The notes under the pieces: generated by a model
What the model saw: the letters and a program-made list of their open reading frames with translations, nothing else
Database searches by the model: none
What the model was told of the DNA's origin: nothing
Part shown: piece after piece, positions 6,108 to 6,176 of the stretch
Layout of the letters: every line of letters starts with the position of its first letter
How positions within the stretch are numbered: position 1 is the stretch's first letter
Assembly: GCA_030037185.1 (NCBI GenBank)
Contig: JASHRR010001090.1
Span: 1-6,176 of the forward strand
DNA: 6,176 nucleotides
DNA from: Xanthobacteraceae bacterium
GTDB taxonomy: Bacteria; Pseudomonadota; Alphaproteobacteria; Rhizobiales; Xanthobacteraceae
Direction: 5' to 3'
Translations under genes and position numbers: made by a program

Positions 6108-6176
6108 CTGCTCCTCCTGGTCGCCAGCTTGAGCTTGCCGCCCGAGCGAGCGCCGACGCCGACTGTCTCAGCAAAG
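6104..6176 (-). CDS. C-terminal end of an upstream gene (partial, unassigned)
   Basis: The last 23 codons of a minus-strand gene enter from the right edge: FAETVGVGARSGGKLKLATR, then RSR and TGA at 6104-6106. The frame is supported by the GTGA overlap with the next gene's start and by the AGGAGG lying inside its final codons, a typical operon junction. The basic, glycine-containing tail is not enough to name a family. In comparable operons such a partner is often a small transcriptional regulator, but that is only a guess. Confidence 0.5.
   Translation of the reverse strand, partial: FAETVGVGARSGGKLKLATRRSR

Noticed and set aside
5821..6174. 117-codon minus-strand open frame
   Set aside because: It is out of frame with both the GTGA-coupled pair and the two hydrophobic segments, and its composition is serine/arginine-rich and low in conserved character.

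Overview
The window looks like an accessory region of a high-GC proteobacterial chromosome, probably an alphaproteobacterium. The grounds are GC-rich codon use, the gene types present (NmrA-like reductase, serine hydrolase with DUF3471 repeats, Tat-exported flavoprotein paired with a cytochrome c), and remnants of IS66 and of a group II intron reverse transcriptase. No rRNA, tRNA or CRISPR array is visible, so the lineage is an inference.

Layout, left to right. Positions 1-318 (minus) hold the N-terminal part of an NmrA-like NAD(P)-binding protein, broken by a frameshift and running off the left edge. Positions 319-745 contain no gene I can support. Positions 746-868 (minus) are a short group II intron reverse transcriptase remnant with the YADD motif. 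Positions 980-3076 (plus) carry the only intact full-length gene: a 698-residue Tat-exported FAD-dependent oxidoreductase whose start region is partly duplicated. Positions 3177 to about 3367 (plus) are the start of a c-type cytochrome with a CxxCH haem motif. It is cut off by an IS66 transposase fragment at 3368-3526 (minus). Positions 3777-5370 (minus) are a beta-lactamase-like serine hydrolase broken by a nonsense codon and a frameshift. Positions 5371-5890 are non-coding and contain a 125-bp MITE-like element with a perfect 28-bp palindrome. Positions 5891-6107 (minus) are a frameshifted small membrane protein gene. Its GTG start overlaps the stop of an upstream gene that enters from the right edge.

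In an intact ancestor the flavoprotein and the cytochrome would plausibly have formed a periplasmic redox pair, with electrons passing between FAD and haem c. That pair is now broken on the cytochrome side. Every other recognisable gene except the edge fragment is disrupted, while the 2.1-kb flavoprotein frame has no lesion. The region therefore reads as a decaying, mobile-element-scarred segment around one retained gene. Sequencing error remains an alternative for the single-base indels, though errors would be expected to hit the long intact gene as well. I did not find a convincing new multi-gene system.
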